Program-made: the position numbers and the translations under genes
The notes under the pieces: model-generated
Database searches by the model: none
What the model was told of the DNA's origin: nothing
What the model saw: only the letters and a program-made list of their open reading frames with translations
In this document: in pieces, positions 29,813-39,065 of the stretch
Numbering within the stretch: position 1 is the stretch's first letter
How the letters are laid out: the number at the start of each line of letters is the position of its first letter
Virus record (IMG/VR): IMGVR_UViG_3300021375_002114
Coordinates: 1-53,702 of that record
Source: a virus
Reading direction: 5' to 3' (one strand)
DNA length: 53,702 nt

Positions 29813-30524
29813 ACCGTTTGTAACAATGATGTTGCCAACACGCAAACGTACTGCAATGGTAAAGAAAAGTATCAGCGGATTACTTGAACTTGCAAACAAT
29901 CCCTCACGTATCCACATTGCAATTGCCTACGACAGTGATGACGAGGAAAGTAAAAATTACTTTGAGAGCAACCAGTGGAAACTGTTAGTTGAGAATACAG
30001 GTGCCACACAAGAAGTACACGAAATAGAACGCAAAGGTTGGAAAGACTTACACGTTTACTATAACTATCTCGCAACCTACATACGTAGTGATTGGTATTT
30101 TGTGTGGAACGATGATGCATTTATGAGAACACAAGGATGGGACGATGAGCTTTGGGAACACAGAGACTATAAAGGTTTAATCAGTATGGAATCAAACGGC
30201 AAGTTGCCTGATAGCACACTGTTTCCGTGTGTACCTAATTTGTGGCAATTTAGTTTTGGACAGATTGGTATCAACCCTGTTGATCAATGGATACAAGATA
30301 TCAACTATGAAGTAGGCACATACAAAAGAATTAAAAGTAAAATTTTCCATGATCATTTTGCAGTCACAGGTAACAACAATGACGAAGTGTATCAAGAAAC
30401 TAGTAAAACAAAAAAGTTTACTAAACGTGCATACAAAACAGAAGAGAATCAAGCACTGAAAAACACATGGATTGAAATTTGGAAGACTGCACTTGAAAAC
30501 GAAAATAATAATACTGCAAAGTAG
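29805..30524 (+). CDS. Glycosyltransferase family 2-like protein
   Basis: 239-residue GT-A protein. KPFVTMMLPTRKR is the first strand and nucleotide-binding turn, IAIAYDSDDEES continues the fold, and WYFVWNDDAFM contains the acidic NDDA metal-site motif. The C-terminal part is basic. The start is uncertain: GTG 29805 places the first strand at the N-terminus, GTG 29790 would add five residues and ATG 29826 would cut the strand. It opens the glycan island and is followed by a GT25-like gene. Confidence 0.75.
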   Translation: MNKPFVTMMLPTRKRTAMVKKSISGLLELANNPSRIHIAIAYDSDDEESKNYFESNQWKLLVENTGATQEVHEIERKGWKDLHVYYNYLATYIRSDWYFVWNDDAFMRTQGWDDELWEHRDYKGLISMESNGKLPDSTLFPCVPNLWQFSFGQIGINPVDQWIQDINYEVGTYKRIKSKIFHDHFAVTGNNNDEVYQETSKTKKFTKRAYKTEENQALKNTWIEIWKTALENENNNTAK

Positions 30525-31191
30525 CAAGATATCTCGCACAATGGGTGCAAAGTGTATTGAACGTGCAAAACAGTTTGGCATTGATGCGGAAGTGAGCAAC
30601 GGTGTACATGGTGAAGATGCACACAAAATACTTGCTGAATTAAGACTACGCCAGTACAAACCCAAAATGAAAGGTGGCAGGCTCGGAGTACTTGGTTGTT
30701 TCCTAAGTCATTACTTTCTGTGGAATGAGTGTGCTAAGTCAAATGAGCCTTACATGATACTAGAACATGATGCATACATGCTACGGCCATTACCGAATAA
30801 AGTTCTTAAACGTTTTCCTGATATCTTAAAACTTGATAGTTTAGATCCTTACTTAAAAACATACAATGAAGATCTTGCTGATCAGTCCAAAGATGATACA
30901 ATATGGAGTTTGCACGATAGAGAAGAACATGGCAAACACATACACGAAAGAGGATTATATTCAATTGGTGGTTACGGATACATAATCAAACCACATGCGG
31001 CTGAAGAAATTATTTCGGAGTGTAAGACTTATGGCTTTAGACCTGCAGATCATCAAATACACACAACAAGTAATATAGATATACATCATATTGCACCTAG
31101 TGTTGTAAGAATACACAGAGATTATCACGATCATAATGCTATGAAAACACTGTCGCTTACACGCAATTTAGAAAAGAACAGCCTAAGATGA
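30493..31191 (+). CDS. Glycosyltransferase family 25-like protein
   Basis: About 232-residue protein of the LPS GT25 type. KIIILQSSKISRT is the first strand and S-x-x-R segment, GGRLGVLGCFLSHYFLWNEC is the family helix, and PYMILEHDAYM matches the LEDD-like acidic motif, here LEHD. SIGGYGYIIKPHAAEE matches the C-terminal family segment. No ATG is well placed; TTG 30493 preceded by GGAAG is my best start. It overlaps the previous gene by 32 bases and the next by 4. Likely adds galactose or a similar sugar to a lipooligosaccharide-like acceptor. Confidence 0.75.
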   Translation: MKTKIIILQSSKISRTMGAKCIERAKQFGIDAEVSNGVHGEDAHKILAELRLRQYKPKMKGGRLGVLGCFLSHYFLWNECAKSNEPYMILEHDAYMLRPLPNKVLKRFPDILKLDSLDPYLKTYNEDLADQSKDDTIWSLHDREEHGKHIHERGLYSIGGYGYIIKPHAAEEIISECKTYGFRPADHQIHTTSNIDIHHIAPSVVRIHRDYHDHNAMKTLSLTRNLEKNSLR

Positions 31192-32168
31192 GATATCCAG
31201 CACACTTTCCAGATGATCATCCTGATGATCCTCGCACATACGTACCTAACATAGAGTTTTACATTACAAATGTGTGCAACATTGCATGTCCACAATGTAA
31301 TCGATTCAACAATTTTAACTTCAAAGGTCACCAAATATGGAAAGACTATGAAGCAACATACCAAGCATGGGCAACAAAAATTAGATTACAAAAAATTTGT
31401 ATACTAGGTGGTGAGCCGCTAATGAACCCTAGCATTGGTAGTTGGATAAAAGGCATAAACAAAATATTCAAAAAGAAAGTTCAAATATTAACCAATGGAA
31501 CAAGACTTAACCATGTAAAAGGCTTATATGATAGTTTAAACTTTGAATATAAAGGTGGCAATGAATTTGGCAATAACTGGATTGGAGTAAGTGTCCATAA
31601 TGCAAAAGACATGGATAGGCATTTTGAAGAAGGGTATAAATTTTTACAAGGCGAAGTGACAAGGTACGACGGAACACGTAACACAAACGATAATGCTACA
31701 TGGGGAGCGGACTATGCACTAGTCGATGAGCATGGTATAAGATTGCATTATTGGATCGAAAACCAATTTACACAAGCTGCGGTGCAACGCAATCCATTGA
31801 CAGAACGCTTTGAATTACAGAACAGTGATCCACAGGAGGCACATGATGAATGTTCGTTTGTGCATCATATGTGCCATCATTTTATTAAAGGTAAGTTATA
31901 CAAATGCGGACCAGTTGGCATAATGCCAGAATTTGATGACCAACTAAAATTTGATATAAGCGAAGATGATAGGAAAATTTTGCACAGCTATGAACCACTT
32001 TCTGTACACGAATTTGCACAACGAGGTAAACAGTTTATAGATAATATTGATGAAGTGATTGATCAATGTAAATTTTGTCCGAGTAATCGTAAGCCACTTG
32101 AGACTATAGAAAGTTTAAACAAAAAAAGATTTAGTACTAGTAGTTTCAAAGATGTAGTAAAAGAATAG
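31188..32168 (+). CDS. Radical SAM protein with twitch/SPASM-like C-terminus
   Basis: 326-residue radical SAM enzyme. VCNIACPQC (cysteines 30, 34 and 37) holds the cluster and LGGEPLMNPS binds SAM. A C-terminal cysteine set (HMCHHFIKGKLYKCGPVG and QCKFCPSN) fits an auxiliary-cluster domain. It is organised like the gene at 8387. It lies between glycosyltransferase genes with a 4-base overlap, suggesting a sugar- or glycan-related substrate, but this is inference. The stop begins the structured leader of the next gene. Confidence 0.82.
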   Translation: MRYPAHFPDDHPDDPRTYVPNIEFYITNVCNIACPQCNRFNNFNFKGHQIWKDYEATYQAWATKIRLQKICILGGEPLMNPSIGSWIKGINKIFKKKVQILTNGTRLNHVKGLYDSLNFEYKGGNEFGNNWIGVSVHNAKDMDRHFEEGYKFLQGEVTRYDGTRNTNDNATWGADYALVDEHGIRLHYWIENQFTQAAVQRNPLTERFELQNSDPQEAHDECSFVHHMCHHFIKGKLYKCGPVGIMPEFDDQLKFDISEDDRKILHSYEPLSVHEFAQRGKQFIDNIDEVIDQCKFCPSNRKPLETIESLNKKRFSTSSFKDVVKE

Positions 32169-32236
32169 CCTTAGGACCGCTCCAAAGGCTAGGGAGGGAT
32201 CTGCCCTAGAACCAAGTTATCGCTACCCTGGTTTTT
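32166..32236 (+). ncRNA. Structured leader/terminator region between radical SAM and glycosyltransferase-like genes
   Basis: Hairpin 1 pairs TAGCCTT (32166-32172) with AAGGCTA (32185-32191), and across an A.A mismatch GGA (32174-32176) pairs with TCC (32181-32183), closing a CCGC loop. Next, CTAGGG (32189-32194) can pair with CCCTAG (32204-32209) in competition with hairpin 1. AACCA/TGGTT (32210-32214/32229-32233) runs into TTTTT, a terminator-like end. The competing pairings suggest a switch; no known riboswitch class matched from memory. Confidence 0.45.
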
Positions 32237-32243
32237 AAAGTGC

Positions 32244-32267
32244 CATACTTATGCACCAATAAGTATG
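32244..32267 (+). promoter_or_regulatory. Hairpin occluding the start codon at 32265
   Basis: CATACTTAT (32244-32252) pairs perfectly with ATAAGTATG (32259-32267), a 9-bp stem with a GCACCA loop. The ATG at 32265 is in the 3' arm, and a second in-frame ATG (32271) sits just after it. This could block or gate translation. Confidence 0.55.
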
Positions 32268-33350
32268 ATTATGATTGAGAATGACTTAGCACCTCCTCTG
32301 GTATTTGGTAAACTGCCACATGCACTAACTTGGAACGAGCTTGATTGGTTACATGATATACCGGGAAATAATTTTTTTGCCTTATGGTTACGCGGAGGAG
32401 CACTCGGTGATCCTGACTTGCCACCCGGGTATGACAACTACATTTTATCATATCACATGGAACCACTTGACTGGCATTGGTTAAATATCCAGACAAAAAA
32501 TATAGATGGACGCATTATTATAATTAACGACGGGCAACCTTATAATAATTTTGACAATATGCCAAATGTAAGTTTTTATACATTTTATAGTTGGCATTAT
32601 CAGTTGCAACAGATATATGAATTGTTTCCTAGTGCTGTTACAAAAAATCACCAATATAAGGTAAGTGCTATTAATAACAGAGTCACACAACACAAACTTA
32701 TTATTTTTACTGCAATTATGGAACTTATTGAAGACCAAAGTCTTGTGAAGCTCGGCAATAACATTGAACCAAAAGACGTAAACTTTTATCAGCCTACTGG
32801 CTATGAGATACTTGATGACTTAACTGTGACCTTTAGGAACAAATATCATGGTAAGACAATTGAAATAGATAAGTTTACAAATAATACACAACGCTACAAC
32901 AGTGATCCGTTTGGTATTGCATATACTGATGCGACTTTACATTTTAGCTTAGAAACACAAAACTATAGTTACATGCAAGATGACTATGGAACATATATAC
33001 GCACAGGCCCCCATTTAAGCGAAAAGACTCTCAAGTGTTTACTTGGCGAAACTGCTTTTATTCCTGTCAGTCAGTTTGATGTTTATAATCAATTACAACA
33101 ACTTGGATTTATGTTTGACTACGGTCCTTTAGATTTGTCCTTTGATCGTGACACTGGTAATCTAAGTCGACTTGAAAAAATTGTTGAACTTTGTAAAACT
33201 ATAAACATTTATACCATAGATGAATTGTTACATTATACAAAGGAATCAAGCGAACACAATCGTGAACATATAATCAGCGGAGACTTTGGCAATCTTTGTA
33301 AACAAGCAAACGAACAAACTGCAAATAAAGTTATAACAGAGCTATCATGA
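32265..33350 (+). CDS. Putative glycosyltransferase-like protein (SEKT motif)
   Basis: 361-residue protein. The C-terminal third has HLSEKTLKCLLGETAFIPVS and LGFMFDYGPLDLSFD, the arrangement seen in a group of phage and bacterial glycosyltransferase-like proteins (SEKTxKpll...PFI...LGF...D.SYD). The N-terminal half is unassigned. No signal peptide. Start is 32265 or 32271, both at the hairpin described above; there is no good ribosome site. It overlaps the next gene by 4 bases. Donor and acceptor unknown. Confidence 0.65.
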   Translation: MIMIENDLAPPLVFGKLPHALTWNELDWLHDIPGNNFFALWLRGGALGDPDLPPGYDNYILSYHMEPLDWHWLNIQTKNIDGRIIIINDGQPYNNFDNMPNVSFYTFYSWHYQLQQIYELFPSAVTKNHQYKVSAINNRVTQHKLIIFTAIMELIEDQSLVKLGNNIEPKDVNFYQPTGYEILDDLTVTFRNKYHGKTIEIDKFTNNTQRYNSDPFGIAYTDATLHFSLETQNYSYMQDDYGTYIRTGPHLSEKTLKCLLGETAFIPVSQFDVYNQLQQLGFMFDYGPLDLSFDRDTGNLSRLEKIVELCKTINIYTIDELLHYTKESSEHNREHIISGDFGNLCKQANEQTANKVITELS

Positions 33351-33892
33351 TACTCATACTAGGAAAAAGTACAATTGCACAAGCACTAAAGGAGGCACTA
33401 CCAGACTGTACAGTTGTTGGTAAACCTGAATACGACTTTAGCAGTCGATATGAATGCCATAGACTGGTAAGAGACTTTACACCAGAGGTTGTAATCAATA
33501 CATTCGCCATTAATCCAAAGATAGATGATGCTTGGGAACATTTGACTGTAAATTTTACAAGCATTGTGTATATTACAGATTTATTTTACAATAAATTGCA
33601 AGGAGCACAACTTATAAATTTTTCTAGTGCTAGAACCTATTGGAGTAGTTATCCAGGTATCGCAGATGGAGACTTCTATTACAATCTAAGTAAAACTGCA
33701 CTAAGCGAGTTTGGAAAACTTTACAATCGCAAGATAGCAGATAATGTACGCAACACAGTCACAACATTTGAAGTAGGAAAATTCAACAGTAAGATGAATA
33801 ATTTTTCAGGTGGCATGACTGTTGAACGTGTTGTAGATACAGTTAAAGATTGTATTCAACAACGTTACACACAGATTGCATTACTTAGATGA
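33347..33892 (+). CDS. Short NAD(P)-binding reductase (RmlD/SDR-like)
   Basis: 181-residue minimal Rossmann protein. MILILGKSTIAQAL is the first strand with a shortened glycine loop (GKSTIA), VVINTFAINPK resembles the NAG strand, NFSSARTYW is the catalytic-serine region, and YYNLSKTALSE provides YxxxK. It is much shorter than RmlD (about 290 aa), with the substrate domain reduced. 4-base overlaps with both neighbours place it firmly in the glycan operon. Probably a dTDP- or other nucleotide-sugar reductase. Confidence 0.72.
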   Translation: MILILGKSTIAQALKEALPDCTVVGKPEYDFSSRYECHRLVRDFTPEVVINTFAINPKIDDAWEHLTVNFTSIVYITDLFYNKLQGAQLINFSSARTYWSSYPGIADGDFYYNLSKTALSEFGKLYNRKIADNVRNTVTTFEVGKFNSKMNNFSGGMTVERVVDTVKDCIQQRYTQIALLR

Positions 33893-34959
33893 TAAAACTT
33901 TCTGATGTAAAAAGTCTGCAATTGGAAATTACTAACTTATGCAATGCGGCATGTCCACAATGTCCACGTAATTATTTTGGTGGCAAAACACTTACAACAC
34001 TTCCTTTGAAGAACTGGACACTCACTGAGTTTAAGGAAAATATACCCCTTGAACAATTTAGTGCATTAGAACAAGTGTATTTTTGCGGTACGTATGGTGA
34101 TCCGTTTAGCAACTACTACATAACGCAGATAGTGCAACATATAAAATCTATTTTGCCAGAGGTTAAGATTGGTATACATACCAATGGTGGTATAGGAAAA
34201 AACAAAACTTATGTAGAGGTAGCCCCTTATGTAGATTTTATTGCATTTGGTATTGATGGCTTAGAAGATACAAATCATATCTATAGACGTAATGTACTGT
34301 GGAACAAAGTAATGGACAATGCTAGTACTTTTATTGCTGGCGGAGGTGTAGCATATTGGGATTTTATTGTATTTGACCACAATCAAGATCAGGTTGAAAA
34401 AGCAGAAGCCCTCAGTAAAGAAATGGGTTTTGCAAAATTTAGTGCAAAACGCACAGGCAGATTTCTAAATCGTAAACACGAATACGAGAGCAAACTTACT
34501 GTGTACAATAAAAAAAATTTAGTAGACTATATTATATATCCGCCGACGAATAAAAAATATAAAAATACCAACTATGATGCACTATCAAGCATTGGTAGTA
34601 TTAGTGAATACGCAAAAAAAGCATGTATAAGTTGCAATGCATTAAATATCAGTGAGATTTATATAGGTGCTGATGGATTTGTTTTTCCTTGTGGTTGGTT
34701 ACATGATAGACTATATGGGCCTGAAGTTGATGGGACTCCTGATCAAATCTTAATAAAAAAACTTATGCACACTAGTGGCGGACTTGCACGTACAAATGTG
34801 TTTCATGGTAAATTGCACGAAATAGTAGAAGGCCCTTGGTTTGATAACATTCAACGTAGTTGGACAAATGGAAGCAAGTTAGAACGATGTGCAGTGATGT
34901 GTGGTGACAAGTTTAATTTGATCGGTGAACAGAATTTAGAAGTAGCATATAAGGAGTAA
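33889..34959 (+). CDS. Radical SAM/SPASM protein
   Basis: 356-residue radical SAM enzyme. LCNAACPQC (cysteines 18, 22 and 25) starts the core; FCGTYGDPF takes the place of the GGEP motif. The C-terminal SPASM-type region includes CISCNALN and FVFPCGWL and a late CAVMCGDK. Enzymes of this class have been linked to glycan, peptide and nucleotide-sugar chemistry. It overlaps the reductase by 4 bases and is followed 2 bases later by the oxygenase fusion, so all three probably act in one pathway. Confidence 0.82.
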   Translation: MIKLSDVKSLQLEITNLCNAACPQCPRNYFGGKTLTTLPLKNWTLTEFKENIPLEQFSALEQVYFCGTYGDPFSNYYITQIVQHIKSILPEVKIGIHTNGGIGKNKTYVEVAPYVDFIAFGIDGLEDTNHIYRRNVLWNKVMDNASTFIAGGGVAYWDFIVFDHNQDQVEKAEALSKEMGFAKFSAKRTGRFLNRKHEYESKLTVYNKKNLVDYIIYPPTNKKYKNTNYDALSSIGSISEYAKKACISCNALNISEIYIGADGFVFPCGWLHDRLYGPEVDGTPDQILIKKLMHTSGGLARTNVFHGKLHEIVEGPWFDNIQRSWTNGSKLERCAVMCGDKFNLIGEQNLEVAYKE

Positions 34960-34961
34960 AG

Positions 34962-36089
34962 ATGCCAGCAAGGATTGAAAATGTATTAGAAAGTTACGAG
35001 TGGAACATTGATGAGCGTTGGGATAATAAAGTACTTGACTATGACAAAAACAAACATAATTGGACTGAATACTTTTTTGAAGCAGTGCGTGAACTTAAGC
35101 CTGCACTACCAGATCTTACTCAAATACATAATTATTTTGAAACAACTGAATTTATTGATTTACGTAAACACTTAGAATTGTTTTCAAACAGTAAAGAATT
35201 TAGCACAAGACTTGATAGTTTCTTTGTAGACTACGTATCAGATCTTATTGATGGTAAAGATTATCTTATACAATCAACAAGTGGTATACGGTTTGTAGTT
35301 CCTAATCAAGATGCACTTGGTAGATTACTTGCATTTCACACAGGCTATTGGACAGGCTATAACAATCACATGGGAACAGTTTGGATACCACTAACCAAAA
35401 CTTACGGAACTAACACCATGCAGGTTGTAAGTTGGGATAATAGTATTGAAATAATGAATCGTATACACAACGAACAGTTGCCATTGGATGAGATACAACG
35501 CCTTAGTATAGAAAAATGTTTTCCTGTTGAGATCGATGTTGGACAAGCATGGTTGTTTAATCAAGGACATGTACACGGCAACATCAATAATGAAACAGAT
35601 ATCACAAGGGTAAGTTTTGATGCACGTTATGCACTCAAAGGTCATGACTTAGGACCAAGACGTGCTGGCAGTTTTTACCGTTTGCAAGGACACTATAGCA
35701 AACTGGATCCTAGTGATTTAGCAAGTGGACCGTGGGTAGTATTTGTAGATCAGAACAGTGCGTATATCGGTGAAACACCACACTTTATTATACGTGAATT
35801 TTTATTAGGAAAGGCTCGTCAATTAAAACTAGACGTAGTCGAGTGGAGCAACGAATACTGGGGTTGCACCTGGATGCCTAAACTGCAAGACTTTGTTGAA
35901 AGGGATAATCTTAGTGGACTTGTTGTACCAAGTATACATGCATTCTCTGGAACAGTTGAAAAAACAAAACAGCTATTTGAACAAAGTCTTAAAAGCGGAC
36001 AACAGATACTGTTTGCCGATGAAAACATATTGTTGAAAGACGAACAAGGCTTAGAAACAATATTTCAAATACTAAGTTTAGAAAAATAA
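34962..36089 (+). CDS. Two-domain 'sporadic carbohydrate cluster' oxygenase fusion
   Basis: 375-residue protein. Residues about 40-225 look like a Fe(II)/2-oxoglutarate oxygenase: AFHTGYWTGYNNHMGTVWIPLT (H126) and WLFNQGHVHGNINN (H203/H205) with TRVSFDARY (R216) as the distal side. Residues about 258-375 resemble the separate LIC12192-type protein of 'sporadic carbohydrate clusters' (HFIIREF; WSNEYWGCTWMP; GLVVPSIHAF; QQILFADENI). In those clusters the two parts are usually separate genes (from memory), so a fusion is notable. RBS AAGGAG precedes the ATG. It likely modifies a sugar. Confidence 0.65.
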   Translation: MPARIENVLESYEWNIDERWDNKVLDYDKNKHNWTEYFFEAVRELKPALPDLTQIHNYFETTEFIDLRKHLELFSNSKEFSTRLDSFFVDYVSDLIDGKDYLIQSTSGIRFVVPNQDALGRLLAFHTGYWTGYNNHMGTVWIPLTKTYGTNTMQVVSWDNSIEIMNRIHNEQLPLDEIQRLSIEKCFPVEIDVGQAWLFNQGHVHGNINNETDITRVSFDARYALKGHDLGPRRAGSFYRLQGHYSKLDPSDLASGPWVVFVDQNSAYIGETPHFIIREFLLGKARQLKLDVVEWSNEYWGCTWMPKLQDFVERDNLSGLVVPSIHAFSGTVEKTKQLFEQSLKSGQQILFADENILLKDEQGLETIFQILSLEK

Positions 36090-36091
36090 AC

Positions 36092-36120
36092 TTGACATCT
36101 ACACTTAACTGTTATATAAT
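36092..36120 (+). promoter_or_regulatory. Consensus sigma70 early promoter
   Basis: Perfect TTGACA (36092-36097), 17-base spacer, perfect TATAAT (36115-36120). Drives the dsbA-like gene and the DNA polymerase gene behind it. Confidence 0.88.
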
Positions 36121-36143
36121 ATGATATACAAAGGAGTATTTAC

Positions 36144-36401
36144 ATGACAACCCAATTTGACCCCGAACAAAAAGCAAAACTCACACAAATTATCAACGAA
36201 GGTATGGGTGTGATGAGTGAAGTAGAAGCACTTAACGAAGGACTAAGCGACACAGTAAAAAGCATTGCTGAAGAGCTACAAATCAAACCAAGTGTGCTTA
36301 AGAAAGCAATACGTATTGCACATAAAGCAAGTTACACTGCTGAAAAAGAAGACCAAGAACTATTAGATGAGATACTTACAACTGCTGGAAGGACCTTATA
36401 A
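36144..36401 (+). CDS. dsbA: DsbA-like double-stranded DNA-binding protein
   Basis: 85-residue helical protein close in size and pattern to T4 DsbA, which binds DNA near late promoters and helps late transcription: SEVEALNEGLSDTVKSIAEEL, then PSVLKKAIRIAHKASY and an acidic C-terminal helix. It has a consensus early promoter and a strong AAAGGAG ribosome site. The DNA polymerase gene starts 3 bases later. If right, it would act at the late boxes seen across the window. Confidence 0.7.
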   Translation: MTTQFDPEQKAKLTQIINEGMGVMSEVEALNEGLSDTVKSIAEELQIKPSVLKKAIRIAHKASYTAEKEDQELLDEILTTAGRTL

Positions 36402-36404
36402 TCT

Positions 36405-39065
36405 GTGAGTTACGTTGATGCACTATTTGACAGAGAGAAAGATAGAATACACGTTGTAGAACGTGTAGATGGCAGGAGAGAGTATCGAGAGTTTCCTGCC
36501 TCATATTGTTTTTACTATGCTGACCCAAGAGGCAAGCATAAAAGTATCTATGGTAGACCTGTCAGTAGATTTTCTACACGTAACAACAAGGAGTTTCGCA
36601 AGGAACTGCGTATGCAATCAGGCAAAGATATCTTTGAATCAGATATTAATCCTGTGTTTAGATGCTTTGAAGAAAACTATAAAGGCATTGATGCACCTAA
36701 GTTACAAACTGCGTTTTTCGATATTGAAGTTGACTTTGATCCTGTAAGAGGATATAGTTCTCCAGCAGATCCTTTCAATCCAGTTACTGCTATCAGTATA
36801 TACTTGCAGTGGATGGAGCAGTTGGTAACACTGGTTATACCGCCAAAGTCGATGAGCTGGGAAACTGCACAAGAAATATGCAACGAGTTTCCTAACACAA
36901 TGCTATATGAACGTGAAGAGGATCTTATCAGCACGTTCTTAGACTTGATTGAAGATGCAGACATTATAAGCGGTTGGAACAGTGAGGGATATGATATACC
37001 CTATCTTGTTAACAGAGCTACACGTATACTAAGCAAGGATGATACTAGACGTTTTTGCTTGTGGAATCAACTGCCAAAGAAACGTACATTTGAACGTTTT
37101 GGATCAGAGAACATAACCTTTGATACCATCGGCAGAGTGCATATGGATTACATGCAACTGTATAGAAAGTACACATATGAAGAGAGACACAGTTATAGTT
37201 TAGACGCTATTGGCGAATATGAACTTGACGAGAAGAAAACTGCATATGAAGGAACACTAGATCAACTGTACAATCAAAACTTTAAAACTTTTATTGAGTA
37301 TTCGAGACAGGATACTGCACTGCTTGATAAGATGGATAAGAAACTGCGTTTCATTGCACTGGCAAGTGAACTAGCACATGCTAATACTGTGTTATTACAA
37401 ACAACAATGGGTGCAGTTGCAGTTATAGAACAAGCAATTATAAACGAAGCACACGAACAAGGCATGGTTGTTCCTAACAGACAACAACGTCTTACAGATG
37501 ATGATACTGCGGCAGCTGGTGCATATGTTGCATATCCTAAAAAAGGAATACATGAATATGTTGGTGCTATTGACATCAACAGTTTGTATCCAAGTGCGAT
37601 TAGAGCATTGAATATGGCACAGGAGACTATTGTAGGACAACTGCGTCCTATCATGACTGAGCAGTATATCAAAAACAAGATCAACAACAAAGCAAGTTTT
37701 GCTATGGCTTGGGAAGGCTTGTTTGGCACATTAGAATACACTGCCGTAATGGAACAACAACGTGGAACAGAGATAACCATTGACTGGGAGAACGGTGAGG
37801 AAAGTGTACACAGTGCCGCAGAGATATGGAAGATCATATTTGATAGCAATCAGCCTTGGATACTTAGTGCTAATGGTACTATATTTACATATGAAAAAGA
37901 AGGCGTTGTGCCTGGCTTGTTAGCACGTTGGTACAGAGAACGTCAAGAGATACAAAAGAAACTGAGAGCCGCAACTGATACTGATGAACGTGAGTTTTTA
38001 GACAAGCGACAGTTGGTTAAGAAGATTAACTTGAACAGTTTGTATGGTGCTATTTTAAATCCAGGTTGTAGATTCTTTGACAAACGTATTGGACAATCAA
38101 CTACACTAACAGGCAGAAGTATTGCATACCATATGGATGCATTTGTAAATGAAACAATCACAGGCAAGTATGACCATGTTGGAGATGCAGTGATTTATGG
38201 TGATACAGATTCAGTATACTTTAGTGCATATCCAATACTGAAGAAAGATATAGATGCTGGTACTATGGAATGGAACAAAGAAACTTGCATACAACTTTAT
38301 GATGCTATCAGTGATCAACTTAACGATAGCTGGCCACGTTTTATGGAACAAGCATTCCATGTACCAAGAGACAACGGACTTATTATTAAAGGCGGTAGAG
38401 AACTTATTGCAGATAGAGGATTGTTTATAACAAAGAAACGTTATGCAGTAAACATATTTGACTTGGAAGGCAAGCGACTAGACATAGAAGGCAAGCAAGG
38501 CAAGATCAAAGCAATGGGCTTGGACTTGAAACGTAGTGATACGCCAAAGGTTATACAAGACTTTCTAATGACCTTACTAGTAGAAGTACTTGCTGGTGCT
38601 GGTAGAGACAAGATAATCGAAATGATCAAAGCATTTAAATTTGATTTCAAAGAACGTCCTGCTTGGGAAAAAGGTTCACCCAAACGTGTTAACAACCTAA
38701 CTATGTATAGCAAGAAGGAAGAACGTGAAGGTCGTGCAAACATGCCTGGACATGTACGTGCTGGTATGAATTGGAATACTATGAAGAAGATGAATTCAGA
38801 CAACTACAGTCAACAGATTATTGATGGTATGAAAACTATTGTTTGCAAACTAAAGCCCAATCCGCTAAACTGGACCAGCATTGGCTATCCTACAGATGAG
38901 ATGCATTTGCCACAGTGGTTCAAAGAACTGCCGTTTGATGATGCACTTATGGAAGCAACTGTGGTTGATCAAAAGATTGACAACTTGCTACACGTTCTTG
39001 AGTGGGATCTTGCCAGCGAAACAAACACAACAAATACATTTAATACACTATTTGAGTTTGACTGA
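36405..39065 (+). CDS. 43: Family B DNA polymerase (gp43)
   Basis: 886-residue replicative polymerase with proofreading, comparable to T4 gp43 (898 aa). The exonuclease motif FFDIEVDFDP is near residue 104. Polymerase motif A is DINSLYPSAI (about 390), motif B is KKINLNSLYGAI (about 538) and motif C is YGDTDSVYF (about 598). The start appears to be GTG 36405, three bases after dsbA-like, with AAGGACC upstream. No intron or inserted endonuclease is seen. It would work with the clamp at 40046 and the clamp loader at the left edge. Confidence 0.96.
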   Translation: MSYVDALFDREKDRIHVVERVDGRREYREFPASYCFYYADPRGKHKSIYGRPVSRFSTRNNKEFRKELRMQSGKDIFESDINPVFRCFEENYKGIDAPKLQTAFFDIEVDFDPVRGYSSPADPFNPVTAISIYLQWMEQLVTLVIPPKSMSWETAQEICNEFPNTMLYEREEDLISTFLDLIEDADIISGWNSEGYDIPYLVNRATRILSKDDTRRFCLWNQLPKKRTFERFGSENITFDTIGRVHMDYMQLYRKYTYEERHSYSLDAIGEYELDEKKTAYEGTLDQLYNQNFKTFIEYSRQDTALLDKMDKKLRFIALASELAHANTVLLQTTMGAVAVIEQAIINEAHEQGMVVPNRQQRLTDDDTAAAGAYVAYPKKGIHEYVGAIDINSLYPSAIRALNMAQETIVGQLRPIMTEQYIKNKINNKASFAMAWEGLFGTLEYTAVMEQQRGTEITIDWENGEESVHSAAEIWKIIFDSNQPWILSANGTIFTYEKEGVVPGLLARWYRERQEIQKKLRAATDTDEREFLDKRQLVKKINLNSLYGAILNPGCRFFDKRIGQSTTLTGRSIAYHMDAFVNETITGKYDHVGDAVIYGDTDSVYFSAYPILKKDIDAGTMEWNKETCIQLYDAISDQLNDSWPRFMEQAFHVPRDNGLIIKGGRELIADRGLFITKKRYAVNIFDLEGKRLDIEGKQGKIKAMGLDLKRSDTPKVIQDFLMTLLVEVLAGAGRDKIIEMIKAFKFDFKERPAWEKGSPKRVNNLTMYSKKEEREGRANMPGHVRAGMNWNTMKKMNSDNYSQQIIDGMKTIVCKLKPNPLNWTSIGYPTDEMHLPQWFKELPFDDALMEATVVDQKIDNLLHVLEWDLASETNTTNTFNTLFEFD

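Noticed and set aside
37274-37849. 191-aa minus-strand frame inside the DNA polymerase gene
   Set aside because: It is the antisense of conserved polymerase sequence, Ser/Cys/Ala rich and without promoter or ribosome site.
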